Below are positions 13,356 to 23,802 of a stretch of 64,000 nucleotides of DNA, piece by piece. The notes beneath the pieces are model-generated. The model was not told where the DNA came from. It saw only the letters and a program-made list of their open reading frames with translations, and ran no database searches. The translations under genes were made by a program, and so were the position numbers. The stretch's first letter is position 1; every line of letters starts with the position of its first letter. The DNA is taken from contig BCIA01000005.1 in the NCBI GenBank assembly GCA_001599815.1, positions 1,653,088-1,717,087 on the forward strand, written 5' to 3'. This DNA comes from Furcasterigmium furcatum. Lineage: Eukaryota > Ascomycota > Sordariomycetes > Glomerellales > Plectosphaerellaceae.

Positions 13356-13850
13356 TCATTGCTGGTCCCTGGCGAGGAGATCCTCGACCCTCTTGACCTT
13401 GTCCTCGAAGCCTTGCTTCTTGTCCGTCCGCGTGCCGACCCTCATCGACGTCTGGATCCGCACGACGCCCCGCTGATGGACGAGCGAATGCGCCTGGCCG
13501 ATGAGCTTGAAGACGTCGTCCCAGCTTCCCTCTGTGACATTGTCAGCGACGCGCTGCTAGGCACGCGGGCAGGAGGAGATCAAAACTCACCCACTGTCGT
13601 CCCGGCCGAGTGCATGTGGTACTTGAGCCCGCTCGCCTTGAGGAGCTTCTGGACCTCGGCGACTTCCTCGGCCACGGAGGGGTGGGCTGTGCCGACCTAT
13701 TCTCCAGGGTCAGTGAAAGGGGATGGAGACATTGCCGATGAATCCGAGGCCTCGCAGCCCCGGGGAGAGGGACGGGTGACTGACCGGGACGAGGCAAAAG
13801 TCGGCATAGCATGTGGGCGGGGTCGGGATGCTGGCGTAGTCGGTGGCCAT
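13356..13850 (-). CDS. ECM15: Ecm15/UPF0045 (thiamine-binding-like) small protein
   Basis: Predicted 115-aa protein in three exons (13850-13785, 13696-13591, 13531-13356). The spliced product contains the blocks CYADFCLVP, VAEEVAEVQKLLKASGL, YHMHSAGTTVEGSWDDVF and QTSMRVGTRTDK, which are diagnostic of the MTH1187/YkoF-like UPF0045 family (yeast Ecm15). These are small ferredoxin-like-fold proteins that form tetramers and appear to bind thiamine or a related small ligand; the cellular role is unsettled. Length (about 100-115 aa) fits the family. None of the exons is recognisable on its own by length, so this gene is easily missed. Start: the Met of MATDYAS, shared with fungal relatives. Confidence 0.88.
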
Positions 13851-14678
13851 GGCGGCGGTGATCTGGTGGTTTAAAAGGTGAGTTTATTGGGAAGAAAGCT
13901 CGAAGACTGTTGCAGAGAAGAGTACTGAGTGTCGATACAGCGTTGGTTGAGGGCGAGTTGAGGGCGGATGAGTCTTGAGGCTTGAGTGACGCGTTGAGAG
14001 CCCCATAGTTTCTGGGCTCCCTGATTTGATAGCAACGCCACCCTGCTGGCTTCGACGACTAACACGGCAACACTCAGTGACCATTGTGATAGCATGCAGG
14101 CCTTTCAGTCGTTACGCGTCTCTCAAAGGTAGTTCTTAAGTCTGAGTCGATTATGTCGTCAATCTTGCATATCACCTGTTGGTCTACTAGAATAGGCCCC
14201 AGTTGGACGAAGCAGTAATCGGTAACGACGTCAGAACTGGTCGTTTGAGAATTCCATCCATACAGGAATCTCCGACTCACCGTTGTTTGCGAGAGACTTT
14301 CCCTGGTGATTAGTCGATACTAGTAGTTGATACTTTAAGTTAAAGGGTTATGAAGAGCATAAGGCGCGAACCGTCGTGAAGAGACTGAATCACTCAGCAA
14401 CCCTTTTTCTCATGGGTCCAGAACGCCAACCGCGGAGACGACTCATACCCTTTGAATTGTATGAATGAGTTTGGAAGCTCCAGGTATACACCGCGACGCC
14501 GATAAACATCTCAGATCAAAGGAATCTAGAAAGACTCGCCTCGACAACGCTAACACCTGCTTTGCTGAACGCCATCGACGACCTCGCGCGCGAACAGACA
14601 CACATCCTCTCCCGATCTCCCTCTCTCTCTCTTCTTCTTTGGATATACACAAAATTCCCCGAGCAGTTTTCATCAACA
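13851..14678. other. Divergent intergenic region
   Basis: It separates the Ecm15-like gene (leftward) from the unknown gene at 14679 (rightward). The last ~70 bases contain a CT-rich tract (about 14613-14640) directly before the start codon, typical of a fungal promoter or leader. No further gene is seen. Confidence 0.5.
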
Positions 14679-15555
14679 ATGAATCCTCCCGGTTCAGTCA
14701 CTTCTCATCACCAGCCGGGCCAACGATATGCCAACGACATCGAATATGCGTCCCATCCGCATATCGTATACACTCCAGGACTTGACTTCAACGACGTAGG
14801 TCGCCCCTGGCATAACTCAAGGCCCATCTTCCTTAACGACCCGCGGTGCTTCCGGATTGGACGCGTTCTCCTGGCAAACTTTTGCGTCTCAAATGACCCA
14901 ACCGCTATCAGGGGGCGAATCCTCCAAGTGTGGGAGCGCATTGCCAACCTTTGCCGGTCAGCCATGGTCTCCCTGCGGGATGCCCGCACCAGTCTGGACA
15001 ATCCAAACTTCTTCGAGGACCTGGCACGGGGCAACAGCCTGGCGGTCTGGGGACTCACGAGACCCGATGCCGAAACGTACAGTGGTAACGAAATTCAATG
15101 CCTCATCATGTCTCTGGTCTGGGCTCGACAGAGATGGCTCTTCACAATGTCCGGGAGACATAATCGCGCCTGGCGCGCCAACTGGGATGATCAACTTCTT
15201 CCGGAGTACCAGGTCCTGGGATTCAGCGAGGTCGTGTCAAAAATACATATCGGGTCCCTAGATTCGCTCATCGACATGCACTACTCAATGGGTGGAAGTT
15301 CCCTGGATCCCCAGCCTCCAAACCTGGCAGCGAACCTGCCGGCTTGGCCGTCAGAGTATTGTAAGTGATTATAAACCTCGCCCTGTCTCTGAGGAACCTA
15401 GCTAAAAAGCTCAATTAGTCCCCCAGCTCCCAAACCAGCGTCCAAACCAGGCTCCGAACCAGTCGCCTTGGCCGTCAGAGTATTGTAAGCGGCTCCAAAT
15501 CTCACCTTGTCTCAAGGAAACCAGCTCACAAGGCTACTTAGTCCCACCCCGATGA
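14679..15555 (+). CDS. Unknown protein with a duplicated C-terminal mini-exon
   Basis: Predicted 253-aa protein in three exons (14679-15360, 15419-15484, 15542-15555). I do not recognise the family. No signal peptide or membrane segment is visible; the protein has many Trp, Asn and Arg residues (PTAIRGRILQVWERI, MSLVWARQRWLF). The start at 14679 sits in a good context (CAACAATGA) after a CT-rich leader; an in-frame Met 39 codons upstream lies before that tract and is less likely. The 3' end is odd: the end of exon 1 plus intron 1 (15309-15420) and the whole of exon 2 plus intron 2 (15421-15543) are near-copies, so WPSEYF occurs twice in the protein. Both introns keep GTAAG donors and TTAG acceptors and stay in phase. 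Function unknown. Confidence 0.6.
15309..15543 (+). repeat. Tandem duplication of exon end plus intron (112 and 123 bp copies)
   Basis: Copy 1 is 15309-15420, copy 2 is 15421-15543. Both start CCCCAGC, share TTGGCCGTCAGAGTATTGTA across the exon-intron border, and end with an intron closing in TTAGTC. Copy 2 carries about 12 extra bases inside a CCAAACCAG-like stretch, giving PNQxPNQxPNQ in the protein. Intron sequences have drifted but still align. Confidence 0.85.
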
Positions 15556-15748
15556 ACACGAAAGTACTTATACTCCTGGATCACAGTCGGGCCGCGAGGG
15601 GCCTCTCAACCAGTATCGACGAAGCCAAATCACTACATTTCTTAGCAGTGATAGCTACATGCTTACAGCGAATTCTATTTTCCTTCTAAAACTGACCTGG
15701 TTTGATGCACTGGGACTCGGGTATGAGGTGATGTTGTCTGAGGGAGCT

Positions 15749-15749
15749 N
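15749..15749. other. Ambiguous base (n)
   Basis: The only undetermined base in the window; it lies in intergenic sequence and affects no gene model. Confidence 0.99.
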
Positions 15750-17959
15750 CCCCGCCGAGACCAGGCACTGCCGGGCATACAGTGTGCACATCCATGAATA
15801 CCTAGGTAATTGGCCCAATGTGCTTCTCAACTGCCGGGACAAGCGATCATAATCGCAGAATGTCGCCACACTTCCGCATATGACGAGTCGACCAGCGAAC
15901 ACGTTGGCTCCTGGATGATCTGGCTTCCCGCATCGAGTGTGCATGTCGTGGTGAGGGGTTGCTCGGCTCGAAACTGGCGCGGCTAAATATATTCATACAT
16001 GGCTGCAGCTTCGACGGAGCCTCATGCAGGGTGGACGCCTCTGGCAAGGTAATGCCGACTTGGCAGCGAAGGGTTATCTCTGGGCAGTGCGGTGCAACTT
16101 GCAGCTGCATCATGGGGTATTCATGCTCGCGATGGGACAGGAGGTGGGTGTTTCAGTCTTTTCTACCTCAAGAAATGTTACCTTTCAGGACTCAATGTCT
16201 AAAGTCTGACTGAAGTCTGACGAGTTAGGAAAAGCTCTGGCCGTGGGGATGGGAGTACTTGGCCGCCGCGGAGCCTCGATCAACGACACCTCGCAGACGG
16301 CGCTGGCCTCCAGGTACTGTTCTGTGGCGCTCGGTGCTTGAGCGATGACGAAGAAAGAAGAAAGGAAAAAGTACATCAAGGCAGTTGAGGAGGGCGTTGG
16401 GAATCCCAGAGTTTAATACTCGCTGGCCCGCCGTCCATGAAGCGTTGTCAGAGGCCTGGATGGCAGTTAGCGGCATTGCAGTGCTTCTCAGACATGCAAC
16501 TCGGTCAACTTTCGGCAACTCAATCACGGGCGCACAACCTCACTGCCATGCGACAGGCCCTCGATTTAGTCATCAGAACTCCGCTGGAATTTTTCCATGC
16601 AAAATCCTCGCCGCAGCATTCACAAAAGGTCCGATACATGGATTTGGATTCTCCAGCCGGTGAAAGCTTGGCCTCCCAGGGAGAAATTACCTAACGATTC
16701 CCCGTCTTTCAGTGAGGCGGCCCGCTAACTCTGGGTCGCGAACCGCTGTGGGACCGGCGTCAGAACCACCAAAACCTGGAGGGAGCCCACTATGCCAACC
16801 GTTCCCCAGATTACCTTATCTGCTATGGGCGCTTTAAGCTTAAGTGGACTTCTCCGGGCCGACTCCCGCGACGGCAGTCTGCTTTTCCGACAGTGCCGAC
16901 GGCGCAGAAAAACAAACTTTGGGACTTTTGCGGATGCTTGATGCCACGTCGCCGTCGACGCTCCCACGACTCGAGAGCAGCAGGCAATAATCTCTGAAAC
17001 TCAGGAACGGGGGGCACGGTTACATCCTGTATTTCGGGGGTGAATTATGACCCGAACAAACATGTCGTATAGTGTGTGCGATGAGCTGGTGGCGGTCAGG
17101 CCATGATTGGCGGCACAACAGGGGCCTTATATTACCGAAAGTGAGAGGGGAGGGCGGCCGGTCGCCCAACTCGGCCGTGACCTTTTTGCAGAGGCAGACC
17201 GAGCACCTACGACCTGCCTCCTTACCGAGCGCCTCACCAAATATGTGTCGGTCTGGGCTTTTCTGAGGCCGCCAGCTACGACGGCTTGGCTAACCAGATG
17301 ACTGGCTCCTCGAACCACTCGTGGCAGGGTGAGACAGTTTGACAATCTGACAGTCTCCCGCGTGGCCTGGTCGTTTATCCGTGCGACAACTCCGTCGGAC
17401 GAGAAAGACCGAGATGCATCAGCGCCGAGCGCATCACAACACGTCCAACCCCCAGCCGGTTGGCCGGTCCTCAGCTATCTCCGTACTATCCGAGAGCCGA
17501 AGCGCCGCCGTGCGTCGCCGTCGCTGGTCATGCGGGGGAGCTTCATCCAGGGGGGTGCTGCACAGCGCTCTCGTCCCCCAGCACTGCCGTCGCCAGGCGC
17601 CGCCTCAGTGGTGGGCTTTCATTCATCCATCTTGGCCGTGGCATGGAATTCATCCATCTTGGCCTGAAGTTCGCACGCTATCCCTTCCCCGGAAGCCACC
17701 CCGACCCCCCATGGGGGCTCTTCCACCATTGACGTCGCCCCCAGAATCTTGTTCGGCCTTGGCCCGCCTCCTGAACGGTGCAATCGCGTGGTAAGCGGAC
17801 GGCCAAGCTCCCATGCTAAGAAATGCCAATAAATGCCAACCCTTCGCCCAGGCGGTAGCTCTCTTTCTCCATCTTGTATCCCTCCACCGAAATCTCACTC
17901 TCCACCCACCAGCAGCAACGGCTCCATCCATCCTGCTGCTGCTCACCCTCGTTCACACG

Positions 17960-18089
17960 GCGGGGACCAGGGGATATGCGCCGAGAGACCGCGTCGTCTC
18001 CACGCCCTCCACTCGGCCAGTTCAAGGCCAGATCGGCACAGTCCACCGCCCGTCGATCATGGGGCCTCTCACGACTATAAAACCCGGGG
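17960..18089. promoter_or_regulatory. Core promoter of the MFS transporter: TATAAAA box and CreA-like sites
   Basis: TATAAAA lies at 18076-18082, about 160 bp before the start codon. GCGGGG at 17960-17965 and CCGGGG at 18084-18089 fit the SYGGRG consensus of the carbon-catabolite repressor CreA. The consensus is short, so these sites are only suggestive, but carbon repression is common for this transporter class. Confidence 0.4.
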
Positions 18090-18243
18090 GGACGGCGATG
18101 GCCTGATCCCTTTTCCGCCTTCCAGCTCTGTCGACATCGCCTCAGCCTCTTTTCTACGGGATTCCCGAGTCTCCTGAGCCCCAGATCACCCGAGAGACCA
18201 GAGAAAGAACACCACATACGAGAGACAGACTGCAGCCGCCACA

Positions 18244-20068
18244 ATGGGCAAGTCTCTCATCCAGAGAATCGTCAAGAATGACGCCATGAAGGAGGATCCC
18301 CCCGAGATCTACGGGTGGAGGGCCTACGCTCTCGCCTGCTCGGCCTGCTTCGGTGGTCTGATCTTCGGTATCGACACCGGTGTCATCGGCGGCGTGCTGC
18401 GCATGGACGAGTTCCGAGAGTATGTTTGAGACCATATGCCGCTCCCCCGCTTGGTACACATGATACTGACTGTAAAAACCAGGCTCTACCACCTCACCAA
18501 CCGTCATGTCACCGACATGGAGCGCGCCAACCTCCAGGCCAACATCGTGTCCACCCTCCAGGCGGGATGTTTCGCCGGTGCTCTGCTGGCCGCCACGGCT
18601 GCTGATCGCTGGGGCCGCAGGCCCGTGCTCATCTGGGGCGCTGGCTTCATCTCCATCATCGGTGTCGTCCTCCAGGCTGCTGCTTCCGGTAAACTCCCCG
18701 CCATGTACATCGGCAGGTAAGACTTGAACTATTCCTTGAACCCGGCAGAAGACTTGCAAGCCAGGTGCTAACGCTGTTCCTCCCAGGTTCATCTCTGGCT
18801 TCGGTACCGGTTTCGCTTCCATGGTCAACCCCCTCTACGTCGCTGAGAACGCCCCTCGTGCCATCCGCGGTGGTCTAACCGGTATCTACCAACTGTTCAT
18901 CGTCACGGGTATCTTCCTCGCCTACTGGATTAACTACGGCTGTCAACTCCACGTCACCGGAACTGCGAAGTACATGATCCCTCTCGTCATCCAAGGCGTC
19001 CCCCCTGTCCTGCTTATGGTCTCCATGTGGTTCTGCAACGAGTCCCCTCGTCACCTTGCCAAGCAGGACAAGTGGGAGGAGGCCCTCTCGGTCCTGTCCA
19101 GGATTCGTGCCCTCCCCTCGGACCACCCCTACGTTGCCAACGAGTTCAATGAGATCCGCAGCGCCATTGAGGAGGAGAACGCCATTCTCGACGGTGCAAG
19201 CTGGATCTCTCTGCAGAAGGAGATGTGGCTCATCCCCGCCAACCGCAAGCGTGCCCTGATCTCCATCACCCTCATGTTCTTCCAGCAGATGACCGGTACG
19301 TCTCGACCTATTCAGCTCCCCGACTTTGTGATCTCCTACTGACCCGCCGCAGGCACCAACGCCATCAACTACTACGCGCCCGAGATCTTCCGCACCCTTG
19401 GTGTCACCGGAACCGACAACGAGCTCTTCGCCACCGGTATCTACGGCCTCGTCAAGCTCATCGCCGTCGTCGTCTTCCTCATCTTCGTCGCCGACTCCCT
19501 CGGCCGCCGCTACTCCCTCCTCTGGACCGGTGTCGGCCAGGGCCTGACCATGCTGTACATCGGCATCTTCATCCGCGTCGTCCAGCCCGACCCCGACAGC
19601 GGCGAGCCCCCCTCCGCCGCCGGCTACGTCGCCCTCATCTGCGTCTTCCTCTTCGCCTGCATGTTCCAGTTCGGCTGGGGCCCCGTCTGCTGGATCTACG
19701 TCTCCGAGATCGCCACCACCCGCCTCCGCGCCACCAACGTCTCCTACGCCGCCGCCACCCAGTGGCTCTTCAACTTCGTCGTCTCCCGCGCCGTTCCCCC
19801 CATGCTGGCGGGCATGGGCGTCGGCGGCTTCGGCACCTACATCTTCTTCTCGTGCTTCTGCCTCAGCATGGCCATCTTCGTCTGGTTCTTCATCCCCGAG
19901 ACCAAGGGCCTCAGCCTCGAGTCCATGAACGCCCTCTTCGGCTTCCAGGAGACCCTCGACCAGAAGCGCGCCGACATCGAGACCGCCTCCGTCAACCAGA
20001 ACAACAACAAGCAGGGCGAGATCACCGAGGTCGAGCAGACCTCTGCCCCCGCCCCCCAGAAGAACTAG
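18244..20068 (+). CDS. MFS sugar/quinate transporter, 12 TM
   Basis: Predicted 544-aa sugar-porter protein in four exons (18244-18419, 18483-18716, 18787-19295, 19353-20068). Sugar porter signatures are all present: DTGVIGG in TM1, DRWGRRPVL after TM2, NESPRHL before the central loop, [14 protein letters not shown] in TM7, ADSLGRRY in the second half, and [11 protein letters not shown] after TM12. The N-terminal [13 protein letters not shown] and the central [13 protein letters not shown] are typical of the fungal quinate-permease-like (QutD/qa-y) branch, so the substrate may be quinate or a hexose; sequence alone cannot decide. Located in the plasma membrane by family. The cytosolic tail is Gln/Asn/Glu-rich. 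It is a distant paralogue of the transporter at 42336. No quinate-pathway enzymes are near it. Confidence 0.9.
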
Positions 20069-20885
20069 AGCGCTGGCGGAGAGTCGGACTGACTGGCCCC
20101 CCGTGGCCTGTGGGTGGGAAGGTATGGGAGGACTGGTGCTGTCGCGGATGTGAATGCTGTTTCGAAGAGCATGCACCGGACGTGGACAGAATGACTGTAC
20201 ATATGAAATACGAGACTCGAGTTACGCTCCATTCTACTCTTGCCCCGGGCGATCCGTGATGATGAACAAGGGCCTCGTGTGGCCCAACACTGTTACGAGC
20301 ACCTGAACCGGGCCTGTAGGGACATGCCTGGGCGTCTTGGAGGCTTGCTGCATGTGATCTATGTACTAGGAGAGGTCGGTCATGGTCAGATGTAGGTTCA
20401 CTTGAGGACATCACCTCGCTGTGAAGACTAAAATGGCCCAACAGCCCTTAACATTCACTATTTCTCTACCTGGAGCTTCTCGGCTACTTGATCTGTTCTT
20501 GGCCCATTAAACGCAAAGAGAAATTCAGCGGATAAGCTTATTCGACATAGAGCCATACTGACATAGACGTAGTCTATGGACAGTAGTTCTGCAACTCACC
20601 AGCCACGCGTATAGAGAAAATAATAACTGAACTATATGCACTTGGCGACTGGAGCAGAGCAGAATTCATCAGCAACGTTCGAGGAAGCATTACTATTCAC
20701 GAGGCCTCTCCACGATTTCCGATCATTTTCCGTCAACACAGCTTTCGTTCTCCTTTACCAAATGCAACCCAATATCTCAAGACCTATGCTACTCATGTCC
20801 AAATCCCGAGGACTCTTCAGCGTCACGCCGTCCACTGCCCGTCGTTCCCGCCTCTTTGAATCCTTTCTCTCGATGCTCAACCCCC
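20069..20885. other. Convergent intergenic region
   Basis: Between the transporter and the PAN/Apple-like gene, which converge. It should hold both 3' UTRs; I see no gene. Confidence 0.5.
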
Positions 20886-22913
20886 TCAGTCATGCCTCAC
20901 CAGGTTCTCGGGGTCGTTCAAGCTCCGCTCCAGCGGCGCAAGCGCATGGCAGATAGCCTCCTTCCCGAACGTCGGCACGTTGCCGTTCGAGTCCCTGGAC
21001 GGATGGTGCCAGCATCCCTGGGCGGGGAGCCAGTTGGCGCCGTGGCACCTCGTGTCCTTGGCGCACTCGGTCGCGCACTCGGCCAGGCTCTTGGCCGCCA
21101 CGACCTGCCACCCGCCGCTGCTGCGGTAGCAGTGGGTGCAGTAGAGGCGGAAGTCCTCGCCCGCGGCGCTGAGCAGCTTGCCGTGGTCGGCGTTGCAGGT
21201 GGCCTGGTCCGCGTCCAGGGCGTCGCCGAGGAGGTCGCAGCCCTTCTTGCACCCGGCGCAGGCGCCCGAGCAGCCGAGGGAGTGCGCGCTGACGAAGGCC
21301 TCGGCGGCGATGATGGGGTTCTTGGTGTTGTTGCCGAAGAAGCATTTCTTCGTCCGCGGCTCGTAGTCGGCGCTCTGGCAGGCGGGCATGGCGGCACAGG
21401 AGGCCATGCAGGCCTCGAAGGACGGGCGGCGCTCGATCTTGAGGTAGGTTGTGCCGTGGCGCTTCTTGCATGACATGAGGAAATTCTGGGAGGTCAGCAT
21501 GAGGTGAAGCTTCAATGATGGGTTCTGGTGCTTCTTACCTCGCCCGTCGGGCTCACGTAGAGCTGGCCATCAGCCGAGGGGCACTCGGTCGAGCAGCGCT
21601 TGGCGTCCGACAGCTCAGCATCCTTGGTGGGAGGGTCAGTGACAAAGGCGTAGTGAACCCCCTCCTGATGGCTCGTCGAGAAGTTGCCGTGGGTGTACAG
21701 GCGGCAGTTGGCCTGGCCAGAGGGGACAGGGCCGGGGCCGAACATGAAGCTGTGTAATGTAAGTCCGGTGCCGTTCCTCGAGTCAAGTATCAGAACTCAC
21801 CTCTTGCATTCCTTGCTAGCGACACACTTCTCAGAGCATTCCTTGTGGGAGGAGGTGGTCTCGTAGCCGAGAATGACGGCGCCGGATGCGTCAGTGCAGC
21901 ACTGGAGGTAGAACCAGGTGCCGTCAGAGCCTTCGAAGATCTTTCCGTCATCTGCCAGGGGAGTCAGTATGTTTCTGTTGGACGAAGAGAGTGGAAACGT
22001 ACTCTGAGGGCACTGGAGGCTTGTGGTGACTGCCGGCGTCTTGTTGATCTGTGCCTGGCGAGGAGATGCGCACTGAGTAGGCCACCAGGCGTGGCCCGCC
22101 CCCCATCCGGTCAAGACCGCCGGGGCCTTCTTGAAGGCGCACATTTGAGCAGACTCATTCCAGTCAGAGCTGTAGCACTCGGGCTCACGGGCGCAGCGAG
22201 CAGCACACTCCTTCAGAGTCGGGCACGGTTCAGCCCTCCAACCGCCCTGGGAGTGGCCGGTGTTGCACTTGAGCTCGTAGGTAATGCCGTTGCTATAGGA
22301 CTGGAGTCAGCGAGAGACTTGGCCAGTCTAGTCATGTGTCACTCACGTCACGTAACGCTTGCCCCCATCGGCGGGGCAAGCGTAAGAGGCCTGGTTGTTG
22401 GGATCCTCTTCACCAGTGTTGCCTCCCGTGTTCCCTCCCGTGTTGCCACCACCGGTATTGCCGGTATTGCCAGTGTTGCCTCCTCCATTGATAGGCTTCT
22501 GCCCATTATCAGGCGTCTGGTTCGTGACGTTCTCCACAAACCACCACGTCGACAGGCCCTCCTTGGCGAAGAGGTCATTGTGTACCTTGAGAGCACACTT
22601 CCTGGTCTTGTCGATGAACACACTGTGGGCGCACTTGGAGTTCGCAGCGCATCTCTCTGCACACTCTGCGAGGCCGGTACTGGGTTCTTCCTCGAAGGGG
22701 AAGTCCTTGACTCCCTGCCCACACTTGAGCTCGTACTTCTTGCCGTTTCTGACCGAGTTAGCTTTCCGTGCTTGAGAGTCTGCTGAAGTCATCCGTAACT
22801 CACATGATGTTGGTCTTGCCACCATCCTGAGGGCAGTTGTACTGCGTCTGAGCCGTAACCTGGCAAATGGCAGATGCCAGGTAGAGAAGAGAGAGAAGAG
22901 GGGGAGCAATCAT
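20886..22913 (-). CDS. Secreted protein with about five PAN/Apple-like cysteine modules
   Basis: Predicted 587-aa protein in six exons (22913-22804, 22748-22347, 22292-22003, 21951-21801, 21749-21539, 21485-20886). It begins with a signal peptide (MIAPPLLSLLYLASA, cleavage near residue 21-23). Mature sequence shows repeated modules: CPxDGGK, then NGxxYELKC, then LxECAxRCAxxxxC, then a final KCA/MCA-type cysteine. Modules lie at roughly 26-110, 158-265, 265-345, 375-455 and 500-560; the last three are more divergent. This spacing fits PAN/Apple domains, which bind proteins or carbohydrates at cell surfaces. Between modules 1 and 2 is a Gly/Asn/Thr linker of NTG repeats. The acceptor of exon 3 is TATAG rather than the nearer CCAG, because only that keeps NGITYELKC in frame. 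No C-terminal GPI-type hydrophobic tail is seen, so it is probably secreted. It faces the small secreted protein gene at 23455 across 541 bp. Confidence 0.8.
22414..22491 (-). repeat. NTG-coding minisatellite in the PAN/Apple-like gene
   Basis: A run of 9- to 12-nt units coding Asn-Thr-Gly, with extra Gly residues (GGNTGNTGNTGGGNTGG), forms a flexible linker between the first two cysteine modules. Such repeats often vary in length between strains. Confidence 0.7.
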
Positions 22914-23454
22914 GGTAGGCAAGTGTCTTGAGGGTCTGTGGTGAGGTGATGGGATGCATCCTGTGGGAGCAATCCGTGGGTTTAAGACGACTGAGGCTGT
23001 AGCTGGCAGAGAGGACGTCCGGCAAGCCCAACCACCCCCTATCTGACCGACACCCCGCCAACCACGTCACTGATGCTGCTGTCTCTCCTGGTCTCACAAC
23101 GTGTCTTCGCACCGCCCAGCTGACCACAGGGAAGTGAAGAGATGCGCCGAGACACGGCAGGGGATAGACGCCGCGGGGCACGGCAGGCTGTTCCAGTGTG
23201 ACGCCATGAGATTCAGGGGGCGGCAGTCGGTCAGACAACAGCTGATCTAGAGACCGCAGAGTTGACGACTCCGAGAATCCCGCCTCCCTCCGGCCCCTCG
23301 CAGGCGGTCTATATCTCCTCGAGTTTCCAGATGCTCCCAGTTCGGCCGGTTAGCCCAGAAACTGAGCCCTTGACACACCAACCAGCCTGCCTACTCCCCA
23401 ACCAGTCTCACAAACTACTACTCTCTCGCCCTCTTTTTCTCTCTCTCATCCTCA
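22914..23454. promoter_or_regulatory. Divergent promoter region of PAN/Apple-like gene and small secreted protein 1
   Basis: 541 bp between two divergent start codons, both for secreted proteins. The heptamer CAGCTGA occurs twice here (near 23119 and 23237) and once upstream of the second small secreted protein (near 24526). Whether it matters is unknown. A TATATC stretch lies near 23310. Confidence 0.45.
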
Positions 23455-23802
23455 ATGAAGTTCTCCACACTCAAGATTGTGGCAGTGGTCGCCCTCGTCG
23501 GCCAGTCCGAGGGCCTCTTCTGCCTCATACGCCCTCTGTTCAGGCCGATCCCCCTCTGGACCATCGGCGGAGGGAGCAGCGGAGGTGGTGGAGGAGGAGG
23601 CGGCGGCGGCACAGGGGCACAACAGTCATGCCCTCAGCCCAGCTGCGCACAACAGTCGTGCCCTCAGCAGAGCTGCCCTCCGCCGGACTGCATCCCCCTG
23701 CCCGACCCCGCGGCGCAAATGGCGCACGTCGACAACTGCCAGAACTCCGGCTTGAACGACGGCCTCTTCAACGACAACGGCACGCCCAACGGGTGCATCT
23801 AG
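23455..23802 (+). CDS. Small secreted Gly-linker Cys/Pro/Gln-repeat protein 1
   Basis: A single-exon 115-aa protein. Residues 1-20 form a signal peptide (MKFSTLKIVAVVALVGQSEG). Then comes a short hydrophobic/basic block (RPLFRPIPLWTI), a polyglycine stretch (about residues 38-52), a Cys repeat with spacing SCPQPSC-AQQSC-PQQSC-PPPDC, and a C-terminal NDNGTPNGCI. The gene at 24776 has the same order of parts, so they are tandem paralogues. I recognise no known domain. Size, signal peptide and cysteines fit a fungal effector-like or wall-associated protein, but this is inference. The 5' leader is CT-rich. It shares an upstream region with the PAN/Apple-like gene. Confidence 0.75.
   Translation: MKFSTLKIVAVVALVGQSEGLFCLIRPLFRPIPLWTIGGGSSGGGGGGGGGGTGAQQSCPQPSCAQQSCPQQSCPPPDCIPLPDPAAQMAHVDNCQNSGLNDGLFNDNGTPNGCI

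Larger units (their letters stand above)
15556..18243. other. Gene-poor region upstream of the MFS transporter
   Basis: No gene I can support. A short open stretch around 16206-16340 reads GKALAVGMGVLGRRGAS but has no start, no partner exon and no recognised family; it may be a decayed fragment or chance. The last ~300 bases are the transporter promoter. Confidence 0.45.

Noticed and set aside
15959..16213. Cys-containing 84-aa open frame (GCSFDGASCRV, CGATCSCI)
   Set aside because: No signal peptide, no partner exon and no homologous pattern; a second frame covers the same bases. Chance is likely.
16185..16379. Possible coding fragment GKALAVGMGVLGRRGAS
   Set aside because: Too short, without start or splice context; I cannot name a parent gene.
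18875..20176. 433-aa open frame on the minus strand
   Set aside because: It lies opposite the conserved MFS transporter; its Gly/Asp/Val/Glu composition is what C-ending codons give when read backwards.
23479..23487. Sixth GTGGCAGTG copy
   Set aside because: It is inside the signal-peptide codons of small secreted protein 1, so is best explained by the protein sequence.
23585..23612. GGC/GGA repeat as a possible microsatellite element
   Set aside because: It encodes the polyglycine spacer shared in position with the paralogue; it is part of the gene, not a separate feature.
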